Below, in pieces: positions 17,237-26,720 of a DNA stretch of 64,000 nucleotides. Positions within the stretch are counted from its first letter, which is position 1; every line of letters begins with the position of its first letter. Below the pieces are notes generated by a model. That model saw only the letters and a list, made by a program, of their open reading frames with translations, made no database searches and had not been told where the DNA came from. A program made the translations under genes and the position numbers. The DNA lies in assembly GCA_004293165.1 (NCBI GenBank), contig RDYL01000002.1, positions 1 to 64,000 on the forward strand. The letters run 5' to 3'. The stretch is from Flavobacteriia bacterium. Its GTDB lineage: Bacteria > Bacteroidota > Bacteroidia > Flavobacteriales > Flavobacteriaceae.

Positions 17237-17689
17237 TTACTCTTTATTTTTTGTATCAATTATAATTGTAACAGGTCCGTCGTTTACTAAACCTACTTTC
17301 ATATCGGCACCAAATTGACCCGTTTGCACTTTTTTACCCAATTCCAATTCCATTTGAGTAATAAAAGATTCGTATAATGGAATAGCTATCTCAGGTTTTG
17401 CGGCTTTGATATAGGAAGGTCGATTTCCTTTTTTGGTAGCAGCATGCAAGGTGAATTGACTCACAATAATCATATCACCATTACTATCTTTTAACGACAA
17501 GTTCATAACATTATTATGGTCTTCGAAAATTCTTAGATTCGCTATTTTTGAAGTCAACCAATGAATATCTTCTTGATTATCGGCATCTTCAATCCCAACT
17601 AAAACTAAAAGTCCGTGTTGAATCTCTGCTACTATTTTTGCATTAATGGTAACTGAAGACGATGAAACTCGTTGAATTACTGCTTTCAT
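17237..17689 (-). CDS. dtd: D-aminoacyl-tRNA deacylase
   Basis: Dtd removes D-amino acids and glycine wrongly attached to tRNAs. The 150-residue protein shows MKAVIQRVSSSSVTI, the active-site SQFTLHAATKKGNRPSY and the C-terminal GxDMKVGLVNDGPVTI with the Gly-cisPro-equivalent NDGPVT. Length is normal. It lies 66 nt downstream of rsgA and directly abuts the next gene. Confidence 0.95.
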   Translation of the reverse strand: MKAVIQRVSSSSVTINAKIVAEIQHGLLVLVGIEDADNQEDIHWLTSKIANLRIFEDHNNVMNLSLKDSNGDMIIVSQFTLHAATKKGNRPSYIKAAKPEIAIPLYESFITQMELELGKKVQTGQFGADMKVGLVNDGPVTIIIDTKNKE

Positions 17690-17755
17690 TTAGAATATAA
17701 AAAATCAAAAATATAAAAAATATCAGAAAAAAATTACGGAAATCCGTAAAATGGA

Positions 17756-18733
17756 TTATTTTCTTGTTTCATCGCTGGCTCTTCGTTCTGCATCATAAAT
17801 ATCTGCTCGATATTGCTCTTCGTCGCCTTCCAATATTTGCGTATAACTTTTATAGCGTGACCATGAAATTTCGTCGTTTTCTAAAGCTTCTTTAATGGCG
17901 CAATGTGGTTCGTCTTTATGCAAACAATTATTGAATTTACATTGGTCTTTGATAGCGAAAAACTCAGGAAAATAATCGCCAATTTCTTGTTTTTCCATAT
18001 CTACAATCCCAAAACCTCGAATACCTGGCGTATCAATAATTTTTGCCCCAAAAGCCAAATCAAACATTTCCGCAAAAGTTGTAGTGTGCTTTCCTTGTGC
18101 ATGAGATTCGGAAATTTGCTTTGTTTTTAAATTCAACGATGGTTCTAAAGTGTTTACCAAAGTTGATTTCCCAACACCTGAATGCCCAGAAAACATAGAA
18201 ACTTTATCTTTCATTAAAGCTTTTAATTCGTCAATTCCTTTTCCGTCTTTGGCAGAAACGCGTAAACATTTATAACCAATTGAAGAATATACATGTTGTA
18301 AATACAACTGTTCGTCTAATGTTAGGTCATCAAACGTGTCAATTTTATTGAAAACAATTACAGCTTCAATTCCGTAAGCTTCTGCAGTAACTAAAAATCG
18401 GTCAATAAAACTTGTTGTTGTTGGTGGATTATTGATGGTTGCCAATAAAAAAACCACATCAATATTTGATGCTATGATATGCATTTGATGTGATAAATTC
18501 ACAGATTTTCTAACAATGTAATTTTTTCTGTCTTGAATTGCCGTAATTACACCCGTAGTTTCATCGGTCGTATTTTCGATATCGTAATCTACTACATCTC
18601 CCACCGCAATAGGATTGGTACTTTTAATACCTTTCATTCTAAATTTACCTTTTATACGGCATTCTAAAAAAGCACCACTTTCTGTTTTAATGGTGTACCA
18701 ACTTCCGGTAGATTTATATACGATTCCAGTCAT
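17756..18733 (-). CDS. rsgA: Ribosome small-subunit-dependent GTPase RsgA
   Basis: RsgA is a circularly permuted GTPase for late 30S maturation. The order OB fold, NKID (VIVFNKID, G4), SAKDGKGID (G5), GHSGVGKSTLVN (G1), TT in the switch, DTPGIRGFG (G3) and the C-terminal zinc motif (CKFNNCLHKDEPHC) are all visible in 325 aa. A heptamer array ends 4 nt upstream of its ATG and the whole leader between the -7 box at 18804-18797 and the ATG is repeat sequence. Confidence 0.95.
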   Translation of the reverse strand: MTGIVYKSTGSWYTIKTESGAFLECRIKGKFRMKGIKSTNPIAVGDVVDYDIENTTDETTGVITAIQDRKNYIVRKSVNLSHQMHIIASNIDVVFLLATINNPPTTTSFIDRFLVTAEAYGIEAVIVFNKIDTFDDLTLDEQLYLQHVYSSIGYKCLRVSAKDGKGIDELKALMKDKVSMFSGHSGVGKSTLVNTLEPSLNLKTKQISESHAQGKHTTTFAEMFDLAFGAKIIDTPGIRGFGIVDMEKQEIGDYFPEFFAIKDQCKFNNCLHKDEPHCAIKEALENDEISWSRYKSYTQILEGDEEQYRADIYDAERRASDETRK

Positions 18734-18737
18734 GCAA

Positions 18738-18780
18738 AGTTAGAAGTTAGAAGTTAGCCCTTCGACAAGCTCAGGATAAC
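18738..18780. repeat. AGTTAGA array plus GAGCTTGTCGAAGGG element in the rsgA leader
   Basis: Three units AGTTAGA, AGTTAGA, AGTTAGC (18738-18758) are followed by CCTTCGACAAGCTCAGGATA. AGTTAGA has stop codons on both strands, so it could not be carried inside a gene. The pair fills the rsgA 5' leader. Confidence 0.8.
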
Positions 18781-18796
18781 TAATAATTATTTTCAA

Positions 18797-18804
18797 CAAA
18801 GATA
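18797..18804 (-). promoter_or_regulatory. -7 promoter box of rsgA
   Basis: TATCTTTG on the minus strand, 63 nt upstream of the rsgA ATG. Confidence 0.5.
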
Positions 18805-18831
18805 GTGTTTCTTGTTAAAAACTATAAATAA

Positions 18832-18859
18832 AAAAGGCTACTTGATTAAGCAGCCTTTT
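18832..18859 (-). terminator. Terminator of the secreted-protein gene
   Basis: AAAAGGCT and AGCCTTTT, with an inner CTT/AAG, form an imperfect hairpin 19 nt beyond the stop at 18878, followed on the minus strand by further T residues. Confidence 0.65.
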
Positions 18860-18877
18860 CATGTTATATTTATAAAA

Positions 18878-19399
18878 TTAGTATTTATAAGCAATACCTT
18901 TTTTAATAGCTTGAGAACCACCTAAACCATTAGAGTTAGCTCCAACTGTAGACTTGTCAGCAGTTTGCAAAATAAAAGGACAACCCATTGCAGCAGCTGC
19001 CATTTTTAATTTTTTTTCAGCTTTTTTATCTCCAGTATTACCAGTATGATAATTGATTAATCCTGTTTTCCCTCTAACTTCTCCTTCTTTTTTTAATCCA
19101 GCGATATAAGCTTTATCTTCTAAAATAACTACTTTTTCCCAATCGTCTTCACCTTTAACTACAATTTTTTCGGTAACTTCTTCAACTCTACCTGTTTTAC
19201 CGTAAACAATTTTCTCTATTGCATATTTACCAATTGTATTTTCAGCATCTTCTCCATCATATTTGAATATAATTGTATATTCCTCTAATTTAATAACTTT
19301 ACCTTCTACAACTTCACCATTGTGTTTGTAAATTTTGTCAACCTGTGCATTTGCTGCAAAACCTAAAAAAGCTACAGCTAATAATAAGAATTTCTTCAT
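18878..19399 (-). CDS. Secreted protein of unknown function
   Basis: The 173-residue protein has a signal peptide (MKKFLLLAVAFLGFAANAQ, cleavage about residue 18). Its middle is charged and rich in Lys and Glu, with two similar beta-rich stretches (GEVVEGKVIKLEEYTIIFKY and the later KIVVKGEDDWEKVVI). The C-terminal part ends GGSQAIKKGIAYKY. I recognise no named family; it looks like a small periplasmic or surface protein. It stands alone with a good terminator. Confidence 0.8.
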   Translation of the reverse strand: MKKFLLLAVAFLGFAANAQVDKIYKHNGEVVEGKVIKLEEYTIIFKYDGEDAENTIGKYAIEKIVYGKTGRVEEVTEKIVVKGEDDWEKVVILEDKAYIAGLKKEGEVRGKTGLINYHTGNTGDKKAEKKLKMAAAAMGCPFILQTADKSTVGANSNGLGGSQAIKKGIAYKY

Positions 19400-19481
19400 T
19401 TTTTTGTTTTTGTTTAAAATTAAATTTTACGACAATAATACAATATTTTTTAAACCTATAAACGAAAATAATCGTATTTTT

Positions 19482-20564
19482 TTATTTGTTAATCACATTT
19501 TCTTGATGTGTAATACTTTCTTGGTGAATAGCTTTAAACAATAACATAACAAAGTCGTTACTCAATCCTTTTTCTTGACCTTCTAAAAGCATTTTACTTA
19601 AAATTTCATTCCACCGCTTATTTTGCAATATAGCTACGTTTTTTTCTTTTTTAAGTAACCCAATTTTATTGGCAACTTTCATTCTGTTTCCTAAAATTTC
19701 TAACAATTTTCCATCAAATTCGTCAATTTGCATGCGCAGTTTTGCCATTTTTTGGTTGTATTCACTTTCGTCATCCGTTACTTTTCTAACCTTTAAATTG
19801 ATAAACATTTGCTTCAATATGGCAGGTGTTACTTGTTGCGCAGCATCACTCCATGCATTGTCAGGATCAATATGAGTTTCAATAATTAATCCATCATAAT
19901 TCAAATCTAAAGCTTGCTGCGACACTTCTTGAATCATATCGCGCTTTCCAGTAATGTGTGATGGATCGCAAATCAAAGGTAAATCAGGAAAACGATTTTG
20001 TAAATCAATTGCTATTTGCCACTCCGGATTATTACGGTATTTTGTTTTTTCATAAGTTGAAAATCCCCTGTGAATTACACCTAATTTCTTAATGTTCGCA
20101 TTATACAATCGCTCTAAACCACCAATCCATAAGGATAAATCGGGGTTTACAGGATTTTTTAATAAAACGATTTTATCCGTTCCTTCTAAAGCATCTGCAA
20201 TTTCTTGAACTGCAAACGGATTTACAGTTGTTCTGGCTCCAATCCACAATACATCTATATCGTGTTCCAATGCTAATCTTACGTGAGCAGCTGTTGCTAC
20301 TTCCGTTGCCATTAACAAACCGGTTTCGGCTTTGGCTTTTTGCAACCATTTCAAGCCGATTTCTCCCACACCTTCAAATCCGCCAGGACGTGTGCGAGGT
20401 TTCCAAATTCCGGCACGAAAAATCGAAACATCTGAATTTTTCAATTCGTGGGCAATTTTTAAAACTTGTTCTTCCGTTTCTGCACTGCAAGGACCTGCAA
20501 TAACTAAAGGATGGTTCAACTGAAAATCATCTAACCAAGTATGTAATTCTATTTTATTTTCCAT
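19482..20564 (-). CDS. Bifunctional DAHP synthase / chorismate mutase
   Basis: This fusion runs the first step of the shikimate pathway and the chorismate to prephenate step. The N-terminal 260 residues are a type I-beta DAHP synthase (HPLVIAGPCSAETEEQ, FRAGIWKPRTRPGGFEGVG, DPSHITGKRDMI, EtHIDPDNAWSDA). The C-terminal 90 residues are an AroQ chorismate mutase (LRMQIDEFDGKLLEILGNRM). The arrangement is usual in Bacteroidota, where the mutase part allows allosteric control by prephenate. aroA lies 3 kb away on the same strand. Confidence 0.92.
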   Translation of the reverse strand: MENKIELHTWLDDFQLNHPLVIAGPCSAETEEQVLKIAHELKNSDVSIFRAGIWKPRTRPGGFEGVGEIGLKWLQKAKAETGLLMATEVATAAHVRLALEHDIDVLWIGARTTVNPFAVQEIADALEGTDKIVLLKNPVNPDLSLWIGGLERLYNANIKKLGVIHRGFSTYEKTKYRNNPEWQIAIDLQNRFPDLPLICDPSHITGKRDMIQEVSQQALDLNYDGLIIETHIDPDNAWSDAAQQVTPAILKQMFINLKVRKVTDDESEYNQKMAKLRMQIDEFDGKLLEILGNRMKVANKIGLLKKEKNVAILQNKRWNEILSKMLLEGQEKGLSNDFVMLLFKAIHQESITHQENVINK

Positions 20565-20685
20565 AACCTTTATTTCACTGTAAAATTACTATTTATTCTT
20601 TTCATGAGTAACTTAAATGAAAAAATCTAATAATTAGATTAAAAAAGTTAGAAGATGTAACCCGAAAAATACTTTTTTAAATAAA

Positions 20686-20715
20686 TTTGAGTTCTTTTAA
20701 AAAAAGTTACTTTTG
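20686..20715 (+). promoter_or_regulatory. Promoter of gldA
   Basis: TTTG at 20686-20689, an 18-nt spacer, then TACTTTTG at 20708-20715. This is a complete Bacteroidota -33/-7 promoter, 16 nt before the ATG. Confidence 0.7.
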
Positions 20716-20731
20716 CTAAAATTTACATCAT

Positions 20732-21634
20732 ATGTCAATAGAAGTTCAAAATATTTCAAAAAAATACGGAGACCAAAAAGCGTTAGACAACGTTAGTTTT
20801 TCTGTAAAAAAAGGAGAAATCGTAGGTTTTTTAGGCCCAAATGGTGCTGGAAAATCAACTTTAATGAAAATTTTGACCACTTATTTAACAGCAGATAGTG
20901 GAACCGCAGTGGTAAATGAACATGATGTGATTTCTGCACAAAAAGAAGTGCAAAAGTCAGTTGGGTATTTACCAGAACACAATCCGCTGTATTTGGATTT
21001 ATATGTGAGAGAATATTTGGCTTTTAATGCCGATTTACACAAAGTTTCTAAATCGAGAATTGACGAAGTAATAGCCTTAACAGGATTAACACCTGAAAGT
21101 CATAAGAAAATAGGCGAACTTTCTAAAGGATATCGCCAACGTGTAGGATTAGCAACTGCCTTATTACACAATCCTGATGTAATGATCTTAGATGAACCAA
21201 CTACTGGTTTAGATCCAAATCAGTTGGTTGAAATTCGTGATTTGATTAAAAACATTGGGAGAGATAAAACGGTTTTTCTTTCTACCCATATTATGCAAGA
21301 AGTAGAAGCTATTTGTGATCGAATTATTATTATTGATAAAGGCAAAATTGTTACTGATAAAAAACTAAACAAATTAGTTGCCGAAGAAACCGAACAAATA
21401 ATTGAAGTAGAATTTGACAAAAAGGTTTCTGAATCTGATTTTATAGCTTTACCAAATTTAAAATCTGCAAAAAACATTCACAATTTAGTTTGGGAACTTA
21501 CTTTTTCAACCGCAACTGATATGCGTCCAACTTTGTTTGATTTTGCACAAGCAAATAATTTAAGAACGCTACAAATTGTATTAAAAAGTAAGAACCTAGA
21601 ACAGATTTTTAGAGAAAAAACGGGTAAGCGATAA
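20732..21634 (+). CDS. gldA: Gliding-associated ABC transporter ATP-binding protein GldA
   Basis: The 300-residue protein has the Walker A GPNGAGKST (about residues 36-44), signature LSKGYRQRVGLA, Walker B VMILDEPTTGLDP and switch His (STHIMQE). Sequence and C-terminal extension match GldA, the ATPase that works with GldF and GldG in Flavobacterium gliding motility. gldF and gldG are not adjacent, as in other flavobacteria where gldA is separate. It converges with metF; the stops nearly touch. Confidence 0.85.
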   Translation: MSIEVQNISKKYGDQKALDNVSFSVKKGEIVGFLGPNGAGKSTLMKILTTYLTADSGTAVVNEHDVISAQKEVQKSVGYLPEHNPLYLDLYVREYLAFNADLHKVSKSRIDEVIALTGLTPESHKKIGELSKGYRQRVGLATALLHNPDVMILDEPTTGLDPNQLVEIRDLIKNIGRDKTVFLSTHIMQEVEAICDRIIIIDKGKIVTDKKLNKLVAEETEQIIEVEFDKKVSESDFIALPNLKSAKNIHNLVWELTFSTATDMRPTLFDFAQANNLRTLQIVLKSKNLEQIFREKTGKR

Positions 21635-22591
21635 CTAAAAAATTTCTTTAGCAATCGCTTTTACATTTTCAGCCTTTCCCATTGAGTAGTAATGCAATAC
21701 TGGTATTCCAGCGGCAACTAATTCTTTGCTTTGTTGCGTACACCATTCAATACCAATTTGTTTCACAGCGTCGTTATCTTTTGCTTTTACAACTGACATA
21801 ATTAAATCATCTGGTAATTCAACACTAAAGCGATGCGGAATTAAATTCAACTGCTTTTTGGTAGCGATTGGTTTTAATCCTGGTATAATTGGAACAGTAA
21901 TTCCTACCGCTCTGCATTTTGCAACAAAATCGAAAAACTTTTTATTATCAAAAAACATTTGGGTGATGATATAATCAGCGCCGTTTTTAATTTTTTGCTT
22001 TACAAAATGAATATCACTATCCAAACTTGGTGCTTCCATGTGTTTTTCTGGATAACCAGCAACTCCTATACAAAAATCGGTTTTAGTGGAATTCTGCAAA
22101 TCTTCATCCAAATAAATTCCTTTGTTTAAATTGCTAATTTGTGTTACCAATTCGGAAGCATACGAATGACCTTCTTTTTCGGGTTTGAAGTATATTTCGC
22201 TTTTTACTGCATCACCACGAAGTGCTACGACATTATCAATTCCTAAGAAATCTAAATCAATCAACAGATTTTCAGTATCTTCTTTGGTAAAACCACCACA
22301 CAAAATATGCGGAATAGCATCCACTTGATATTTATTCTGAATTCCAGCACAAATTCCAACAGTTCCAGGTCGTTTTTTAACTACTTTTTTCTGAAGTAAT
22401 CCGTTTGCTAGTTCTTTAAATTCATATTCCTCACGATGATACGTTACATCAATAAAAGGCGGATTGAATTCCATCAATGGATCAATACTGTCAAAAATAG
22501 ATTGAATATTTTGTCCTTTTAAAGGCGGTAAAATCTCGAAGGAGAACAAAGGTTTTCCGTTGGCGTTTTGTATATGTTCAGTTACTTTCAT
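21635..22591 (-). CDS. metF: 5,10-methylenetetrahydrofolate reductase
   Basis: MetF makes 5-methyltetrahydrofolate, the methyl donor for MetH. Motifs: FSFEILPPLKGQ, VDVTYHREE (here IDVTYHREE), TVGICAGIQ, VALRGD, GVAGYPEKH and YIITQMFFDN. Length 318 aa. It is the third gene of metH(N)-metH(C)-metF, and a double heptamer array fills the spacer just before its ATG. Confidence 0.95.
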   Translation of the reverse strand: MKVTEHIQNANGKPLFSFEILPPLKGQNIQSIFDSIDPLMEFNPPFIDVTYHREEYEFKELANGLLQKKVVKKRPGTVGICAGIQNKYQVDAIPHILCGGFTKEDTENLLIDLDFLGIDNVVALRGDAVKSEIYFKPEKEGHSYASELVTQISNLNKGIYLDEDLQNSTKTDFCIGVAGYPEKHMEAPSLDSDIHFVKQKIKNGADYIITQMFFDNKKFFDFVAKCRAVGITVPIIPGLKPIATKKQLNLIPHRFSVELPDDLIMSVVKAKDNDAVKQIGIEWCTQQSKELVAAGIPVLHYYSMGKAENVKAIAKEIF

Positions 22592-22600
22592 AATTTTAAA

Positions 22601-22664
22601 TTTGCGAGTTGCGAGTTGCGAGTTGCGAGTTAACTTTGAACCCGAAACTCGTAACCCGAAACCA
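22601..22664. repeat. Back-to-back heptamer arrays between metH and metF
   Basis: Four AGTTGCG units (22607-22634 with AGTTAAC) are followed by an inverted array AACTTTG, AACCCGA, AACTCGT, AACCCGA, AACCAAA (22632-22666). The two arrays face each other and could pair in part. They take up nearly the whole 75-bp spacer and end 9 nt before the metF ATG. Confidence 0.85.
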
Positions 22665-22666
22665 AA

Positions 22667-25342
22667 TTAATCTACTAAATTAGGTGACAGCCATTTTTCG
22701 GCTAATTCAATGCTACTATTTCTTCTTTTGGCGTAATCTTCTAATTGGTCTTTTTTAATTTTTCCTAAACCAAAATATTTACTTTCTGGATTTGCAAAAT
22801 AATACCCTGAAACCGATGACGCAGGCCACATTGCCATGCTTTCAGTTAACTTTACTCCAATTTCTTGCTCCACATTTAATAATTTCCAAATCGTTGGTTT
22901 TTCCAAATGGTCAGGACAAGCTGGATAACCCGGCGCAGGACGAATTCCTTTGTATTGTTCTTTGATTAATGCATCATTTGACAAAACCTCATCAGAAGCG
23001 TAACCCCAAATTTCTTTACGTACTTTTAAGTGTAAATATTCTGCAAAAGCTTCGGCTAATCTATCGCCTAAAGCTTTAACTAAAATGGAATTGTAATCAT
23101 CTAATTGCTTTTCGAATTCCGAAGCTTTTTCATCTACTCCAAAACCGGTTGAAACGCAGAAACATCCAATGTAATCTTGTTTGCCAATTTCTTTTGGAGC
23201 AATAAAATCCGCCAATGCGATATTTGGAGCTCCAACTGTTTTTTGTGATTGTTGTCTTAAAGTCAGAAGTTGGAAGCTGGAAGCTGGAAGATTTACTTCG
23301 ATATCATCATCATTTATTGTATTCGCTAGAAAAATTCCTAAAATTCCTTTTGCCGTGAACCATTTTTCTAAAACAATTTGAGCAAGCATTTTTTGTGCAT
23401 CTTCAAACAAATTCGTCGCTTGTTCACCTACAATTTCATCGGATAAAATCGCTGGATATTTTCCGTATAATTCCCATGATTGAAAAAATGGGGTCCAATC
23501 GATGAAATTTACTAATTCCGATAGTTCAACTTCAACGGTTTTAGTTCCTATGAAATTTGGTTTTATAGGTTCGTAATTATGCCAATCGATTTTGAATTTA
23601 TTTTTACGCGCTTCTTCAATCGATAAGAAATTTTTCTCTCGACTTCTATTCAAATAACCTTCACGAAGTGTATCATATTCTTTACGAAGTGATTTTGCAT
23701 AAGTAACTTTAGTATCAGGTTGTAATAAATTGGTTGCTACTGTTACCGCACGAGAAGCATCGTTTACATGAACCACGGTTTCTTTATATTCTGGAGCAAT
23801 TTTCACTGCAGTATGTGCACGAGAAGTTGTCGCACCGCCAATCATTACGGGGATTTTTATATTCAACTTATCCATTTCTTTGGCCAAATACACCATTTCG
23901 TCCAGAGAAGGCGTAATCAAACCACTCAAACCGATGATATCTACGTTTTCTTTAATAGCTATTTCAATAATTTTTTCGGGCGGAACCATCACACCTAAAT
24001 CAATAATTTCGAAATTATTACACGCTAAAACTACTGAAACTATGTTTTTTCCAATATCATGAACATCACCTTTTACCGTTGCCATCAATACTTTTCCAGC
24101 ACTTGAAGAAGTAGAACCATCTTTTGAAGCTTCGATATAAGGAAGCAAATAAGCAACCGCTTTTTTCATCACACGAGCCGATTTTACTACTTGCGGTAAG
24201 AACATTTTTCCTGAACCAAACAAATCACCCACCACATTCATTCCTGCCATCAGATTGATTTCAATCACTTCGATAGGTTTTTTGGCTAGCAGACGCGCTT
24301 CTTCTATATCAATTTCGATAAATTCGTCGACTCCTTTTACTAACGAATGCGTTAATCGCTCTTGAACCGAACCATTTCTCCATTCAGCAATAGCTTTTTC
24401 ATTTGATTTTACATCGCCTTTGAAGCTTTCGGCTAAATCTAGCAAACGCTCTGTGGCATCTTCTCTTCTATTTAATAAAACATCTTCAACATGTTCAAGT
24501 AAAACCTTGTCAATTTCATCATAAATCTCTAACATTTCAGGATTCACAATTCCCATCGTCATTCCGTTTTGGATGGCATGATACAAGAAGGCAGAATGCA
24601 TCGCCTCACGCACTTTATCGTTTCCACGGAAAGAAAAAGACACGTTACTCACTCCACCAGAAATATTTGCATACGGAAGATTTTCGCGAATCCATTTGGT
24701 TGCTCGGAAGAAATCTAATGCATTTAATTTATGCTCTTCCATTCCGGTTGCAACTGGAAAAATATTAGGGTCGAAAATGATATCTTCAGCAGGAAAACCA
24801 ACTTGGTCAACCAAAATATCATAACTTCTTTTACAGATTTCGATACGTCTTTCGTAAGTATCGGCTTGACCCTTTTCATCAAAAGCCATAACAATTACAG
24901 CTGCTCCGTATCGTTTAATTAATTTGGCATTATGAATGAAAGTAGCTTCTCCTTCTTTTAAAGAAATGGAGTTTACCACACCTTTTCCTTGAATGACTTT
25001 CAAACCCGCTTCTATAATTTCCCATTTTGAAGAATCAATCATAACAGGAACTCTTGCAATATCGGGTTCGGCTGCGATTAGATTAAGGAATTTTGTCATA
25101 GCATAAACGCCATCTAACATTCCTTCATCCATGTTGACATCGATGATTTGTGCACCACCTTCTACTTGAGTGCGCGCGATATCTAAGGCTTCATCATATT
25201 TTTCTTCTTTTATTAAACGAAGAAATTTTCTAGAACCTGTAACATTTGTTCGTTCTCCAACATTAACAAAATTGGTTTCTGGAGTTACAATCAAAGGTTC
25301 TAAACCTGATAATTTTAAATATTTATCGGAATTATAACTCAT
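22667..25342 (-). CDS. metH: Cobalamin-dependent methionine synthase, pterin/B12/activation part
   Basis: This 891-residue protein carries the methyltetrahydrofolate-binding domain ([13 protein letters not shown], about residues 25-280), the B12 cap and B12-binding domain ([10 protein letters not shown] with the cobalt His near residue 428), and the SAM-dependent activation domain ([12 protein letters not shown] near 805). The homocysteine domain is a separate gene upstream, as in many Bacteroidota. A heptamer array at 23261-23295 encodes about residues 682-694 ([11 protein letters not shown]), exactly between DIEV and LRQQ, where activation domains differ in length. A 46-codon ORF overlaps its start. 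Confidence 0.95.
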   Translation of the reverse strand: MSYNSDKYLKLSGLEPLIVTPETNFVNVGERTNVTGSRKFLRLIKEEKYDEALDIARTQVEGGAQIIDVNMDEGMLDGVYAMTKFLNLIAAEPDIARVPVMIDSSKWEIIEAGLKVIQGKGVVNSISLKEGEATFIHNAKLIKRYGAAVIVMAFDEKGQADTYERRIEICKRSYDILVDQVGFPAEDIIFDPNIFPVATGMEEHKLNALDFFRATKWIRENLPYANISGGVSNVSFSFRGNDKVREAMHSAFLYHAIQNGMTMGIVNPEMLEIYDEIDKVLLEHVEDVLLNRREDATERLLDLAESFKGDVKSNEKAIAEWRNGSVQERLTHSLVKGVDEFIEIDIEEARLLAKKPIEVIEINLMAGMNVVGDLFGSGKMFLPQVVKSARVMKKAVAYLLPYIEASKDGSTSSSAGKVLMATVKGDVHDIGKNIVSVVLACNNFEIIDLGVMVPPEKIIEIAIKENVDIIGLSGLITPSLDEMVYLAKEMDKLNIKIPVMIGGATTSRAHTAVKIAPEYKETVVHVNDASRAVTVATNLLQPDTKVTYAKSLRKEYDTLREGYLNRSREKNFLSIEEARKNKFKIDWHNYEPIKPNFIGTKTVEVELSELVNFIDWTPFFQSWELYGKYPAILSDEIVGEQATNLFEDAQKMLAQIVLEKWFTAKGILGIFLANTINDDDIEVNLPASSFQLLTLRQQSQKTVGAPNIALADFIAPKEIGKQDYIGCFCVSTGFGVDEKASEFEKQLDDYNSILVKALGDRLAEAFAEYLHLKVRKEIWGYASDEVLSNDALIKEQYKGIRPAPGYPACPDHLEKPTIWKLLNVEQEIGVKLTESMAMWPASSVSGYYFANPESKYFGLGKIKKDQLEDYAKRRNSSIELAEKWLSPNLVD
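23261..23295. repeat. Heptamer array inside metH (AGCTGGA)
   Basis: Units AGTCAGA, AGTTGGA, AGCTGGA, AGCTGGA, AGATTTA. The coding-strand unit TCCAGCT is stop-free. It lies in a variable loop of the activation domain. Confidence 0.75.
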
Positions 25343-25472
25343 TACTTATTCTTTTATAATGTTTTGCAACAGACTCCCAAAAGACTTTACTATCACTAAC
25401 ATACTGGCAAACCCAACATCGTTGTGAATTTAAAAATGATTCGAAATTTATTTTTATTGTTCTGTTTTTCAT
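25332..25472 (-). CDS. Possible 46-residue protein coupled to metH
   Basis: The ORF from ATG 25472 encodes 46 residues beginning [15 protein letters not shown] and containing RCWVCQYV and [12 protein letters not shown]. Its TAA lies within the metH start region (11-nt overlap), which would allow translational coupling. It has balanced, protein-like composition rather than the Lys/Asn runs of translated spacer. No family is recognised and there is no independent proof of expression. It might also be a remnant of a larger gene. Confidence 0.4.
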   Translation of the reverse strand: MKNRTIKINFESFLNSQRCWVCQYVSDSKVFWESVAKHYKRISNEL

Positions 25473-25485
25473 TGTAATATTTTTT

Positions 25486-25512
25486 GCCACGGATTTCACC
25501 GATTAAACGGAT
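25486..25512. repeat. Dispersed CACGGATT repeat
   Basis: GCCACGGATTTCACCGATTA followed by AACGGATT is a member of the same dispersed family as 1386-1415. It overlaps the end of the metH N-terminal gene. Confidence 0.5.
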
Positions 25513-26495
25513 TTCAATTGTTGCTTCCTAGGTTTAAATTCTTTTGCAACCTCAGCAATTAATTTGATGTGTTCTGGCGTTGTTCCGCAACAGCCACCTA
25601 TAATATTTACTAAATTTTCCTGTAAATATTCCCGAATTAATTGTTGCATTTCTTCAGGCGTTTGGTCATATTGTCCAAATGCATTTGGTAAACCAGCATT
25701 TGGATGTGCTGAAATATTCAACGAGGTATTATTTCCCAATGCTTTTAAATACGGTTTCAATTGGTCAGCCCCTAAAGCGCAATTAAACCCAACACTTAAC
25801 AATGGAATATGTGAAATCGAAATCAAAAAAGCTTCCACTGTTTGTCCCGATAATGTTCTTCCAGAAGCATCGGTAATAGTACCTGAAACCATCACTGGAA
25901 TATCGATATTGCGTTCTTCTTTTACTTCTTCAATTGCAAACAAAGCCGCTTTTGCATTGAGCGTATCGAAAATTGTTTCTACCAAAAGTAAATCGCAACC
26001 ACCATCAATTAAAGCTTCAACTTGTTGTTTGTAAGCGATTTTTAAATCGTCAAAACTCACCGCACGGAATCCTGGGTCATTTACATCAGGTGACATAGAT
26101 GCCGTTCTGTTGGTTGGACCTATGGAACCTGCTACAAATCTTGGCTTATCTGTGAATTCATCTGCCACTTCATGAGCGATTTTTGCTGATTGAAAATTAA
26201 GTTCGTAAACTAAATCTTCTAAATAATAATCTGCCATTCCAATAGTTGTTCCCGAAAAAGTATTGGTTTCTACAATATCAGCACCCGCTTCAAAATAAGC
26301 ACGATGTACTGATTTTACAGCTTCTGGTTGGGTAATGGAAAGCAAATCGTTGTTTCCTTTTAATGGATGCGGAAAATCTTTGAAGCGCTCGCCTCTGAAA
26401 TCTTCTTCTTCGAATTTATAACGTTGCAACATCGTTCCCATGGCTCCGTCGAGCACGAGAATTCGTTTTTTGATTTCTTCTTGAATTTTTGACAT
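25503..26495 (-). CDS. metH: Methionine synthase homocysteine-binding subunit
   Basis: The 330-residue protein is a homocysteine S-methyltransferase domain: VLDGAMGTMLQRY, TNTFSGTTIGMADY, GSIGPTNRTASMSPDVND and the zinc ligands in GFNCALG and IGGCCGTTPEH. It equals the N-terminal domain of E. coli MetH and works with the separate 891-residue part downstream. The split lies at a natural domain boundary and both parts are complete, so this is not a frameshift. A SAM-I-like riboswitch precedes it. Confidence 0.94.
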   Translation of the reverse strand: MSKIQEEIKKRILVLDGAMGTMLQRYKFEEEDFRGERFKDFPHPLKGNNDLLSITQPEAVKSVHRAYFEAGADIVETNTFSGTTIGMADYYLEDLVYELNFQSAKIAHEVADEFTDKPRFVAGSIGPTNRTASMSPDVNDPGFRAVSFDDLKIAYKQQVEALIDGGCDLLLVETIFDTLNAKAALFAIEEVKEERNIDIPVMVSGTITDASGRTLSGQTVEAFLISISHIPLLSVGFNCALGADQLKPYLKALGNNTSLNISAHPNAGLPNAFGQYDQTPEEMQQLIREYLQENLVNIIGGCCGTTPEHIKLIAEVAKEFKPRKQQLKSV

Positions 26496-26584
26496 TTTAT
26501 TCTCTCACAAAGGCGCAAAGACGCCAATTATTTTTCTTGATTAACTTAATTTGTTACCGTAGAAAGTTGGAGAGCAATTCTAAC

Positions 26585-26689
26585 GTTATCTGCTTCCGAT
26601 ACTATCGGAATAGAATGTAGCACCTTTCCACTAGCGCGGGAGGTTGCTAAGCTTTCGCAGGGTCTATTCCCTCCAGCTTTCGTGATAAC
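26585..26689 (-). ncRNA. SAM-I (S-box) riboswitch before metH
   Basis: On the minus strand P1 is GTTATC (3' side, 26585-26590) with GATAAC (26684-26689). Between them are the conserved S-box pieces CTGGAGGGAA, GACCC, CTTAGCAACC and AGGTGCTA, in the right order and spacing. It lies 90 nt upstream of the metH homocysteine gene, so high SAM should shut the methionine synthase operon. There is no clear U-run terminator after it, so control may act on translation. Confidence 0.85.
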
Positions 26690-26710
26690 AAACACTATGT
26701 TTATGAACAT

Positions 26711-26720
26711 TGCAAATGTA
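26711..26720 (-). promoter_or_regulatory. -7 promoter box of the metH operon
   Basis: TACATTTGCA on the minus strand, 22 nt before the riboswitch P1, matches TAnnTTTG. Confidence 0.65.

Noticed and set aside
25564..26034. 156-codon plus-strand ORF opposite metH
   Set aside because: Shadow frame on the antisense of a conserved enzyme.
25332..26495. metH looks like a frameshifted or broken gene
   Set aside because: Both pieces are complete domains with good starts and the split is at a normal domain boundary seen in other Bacteroidota.
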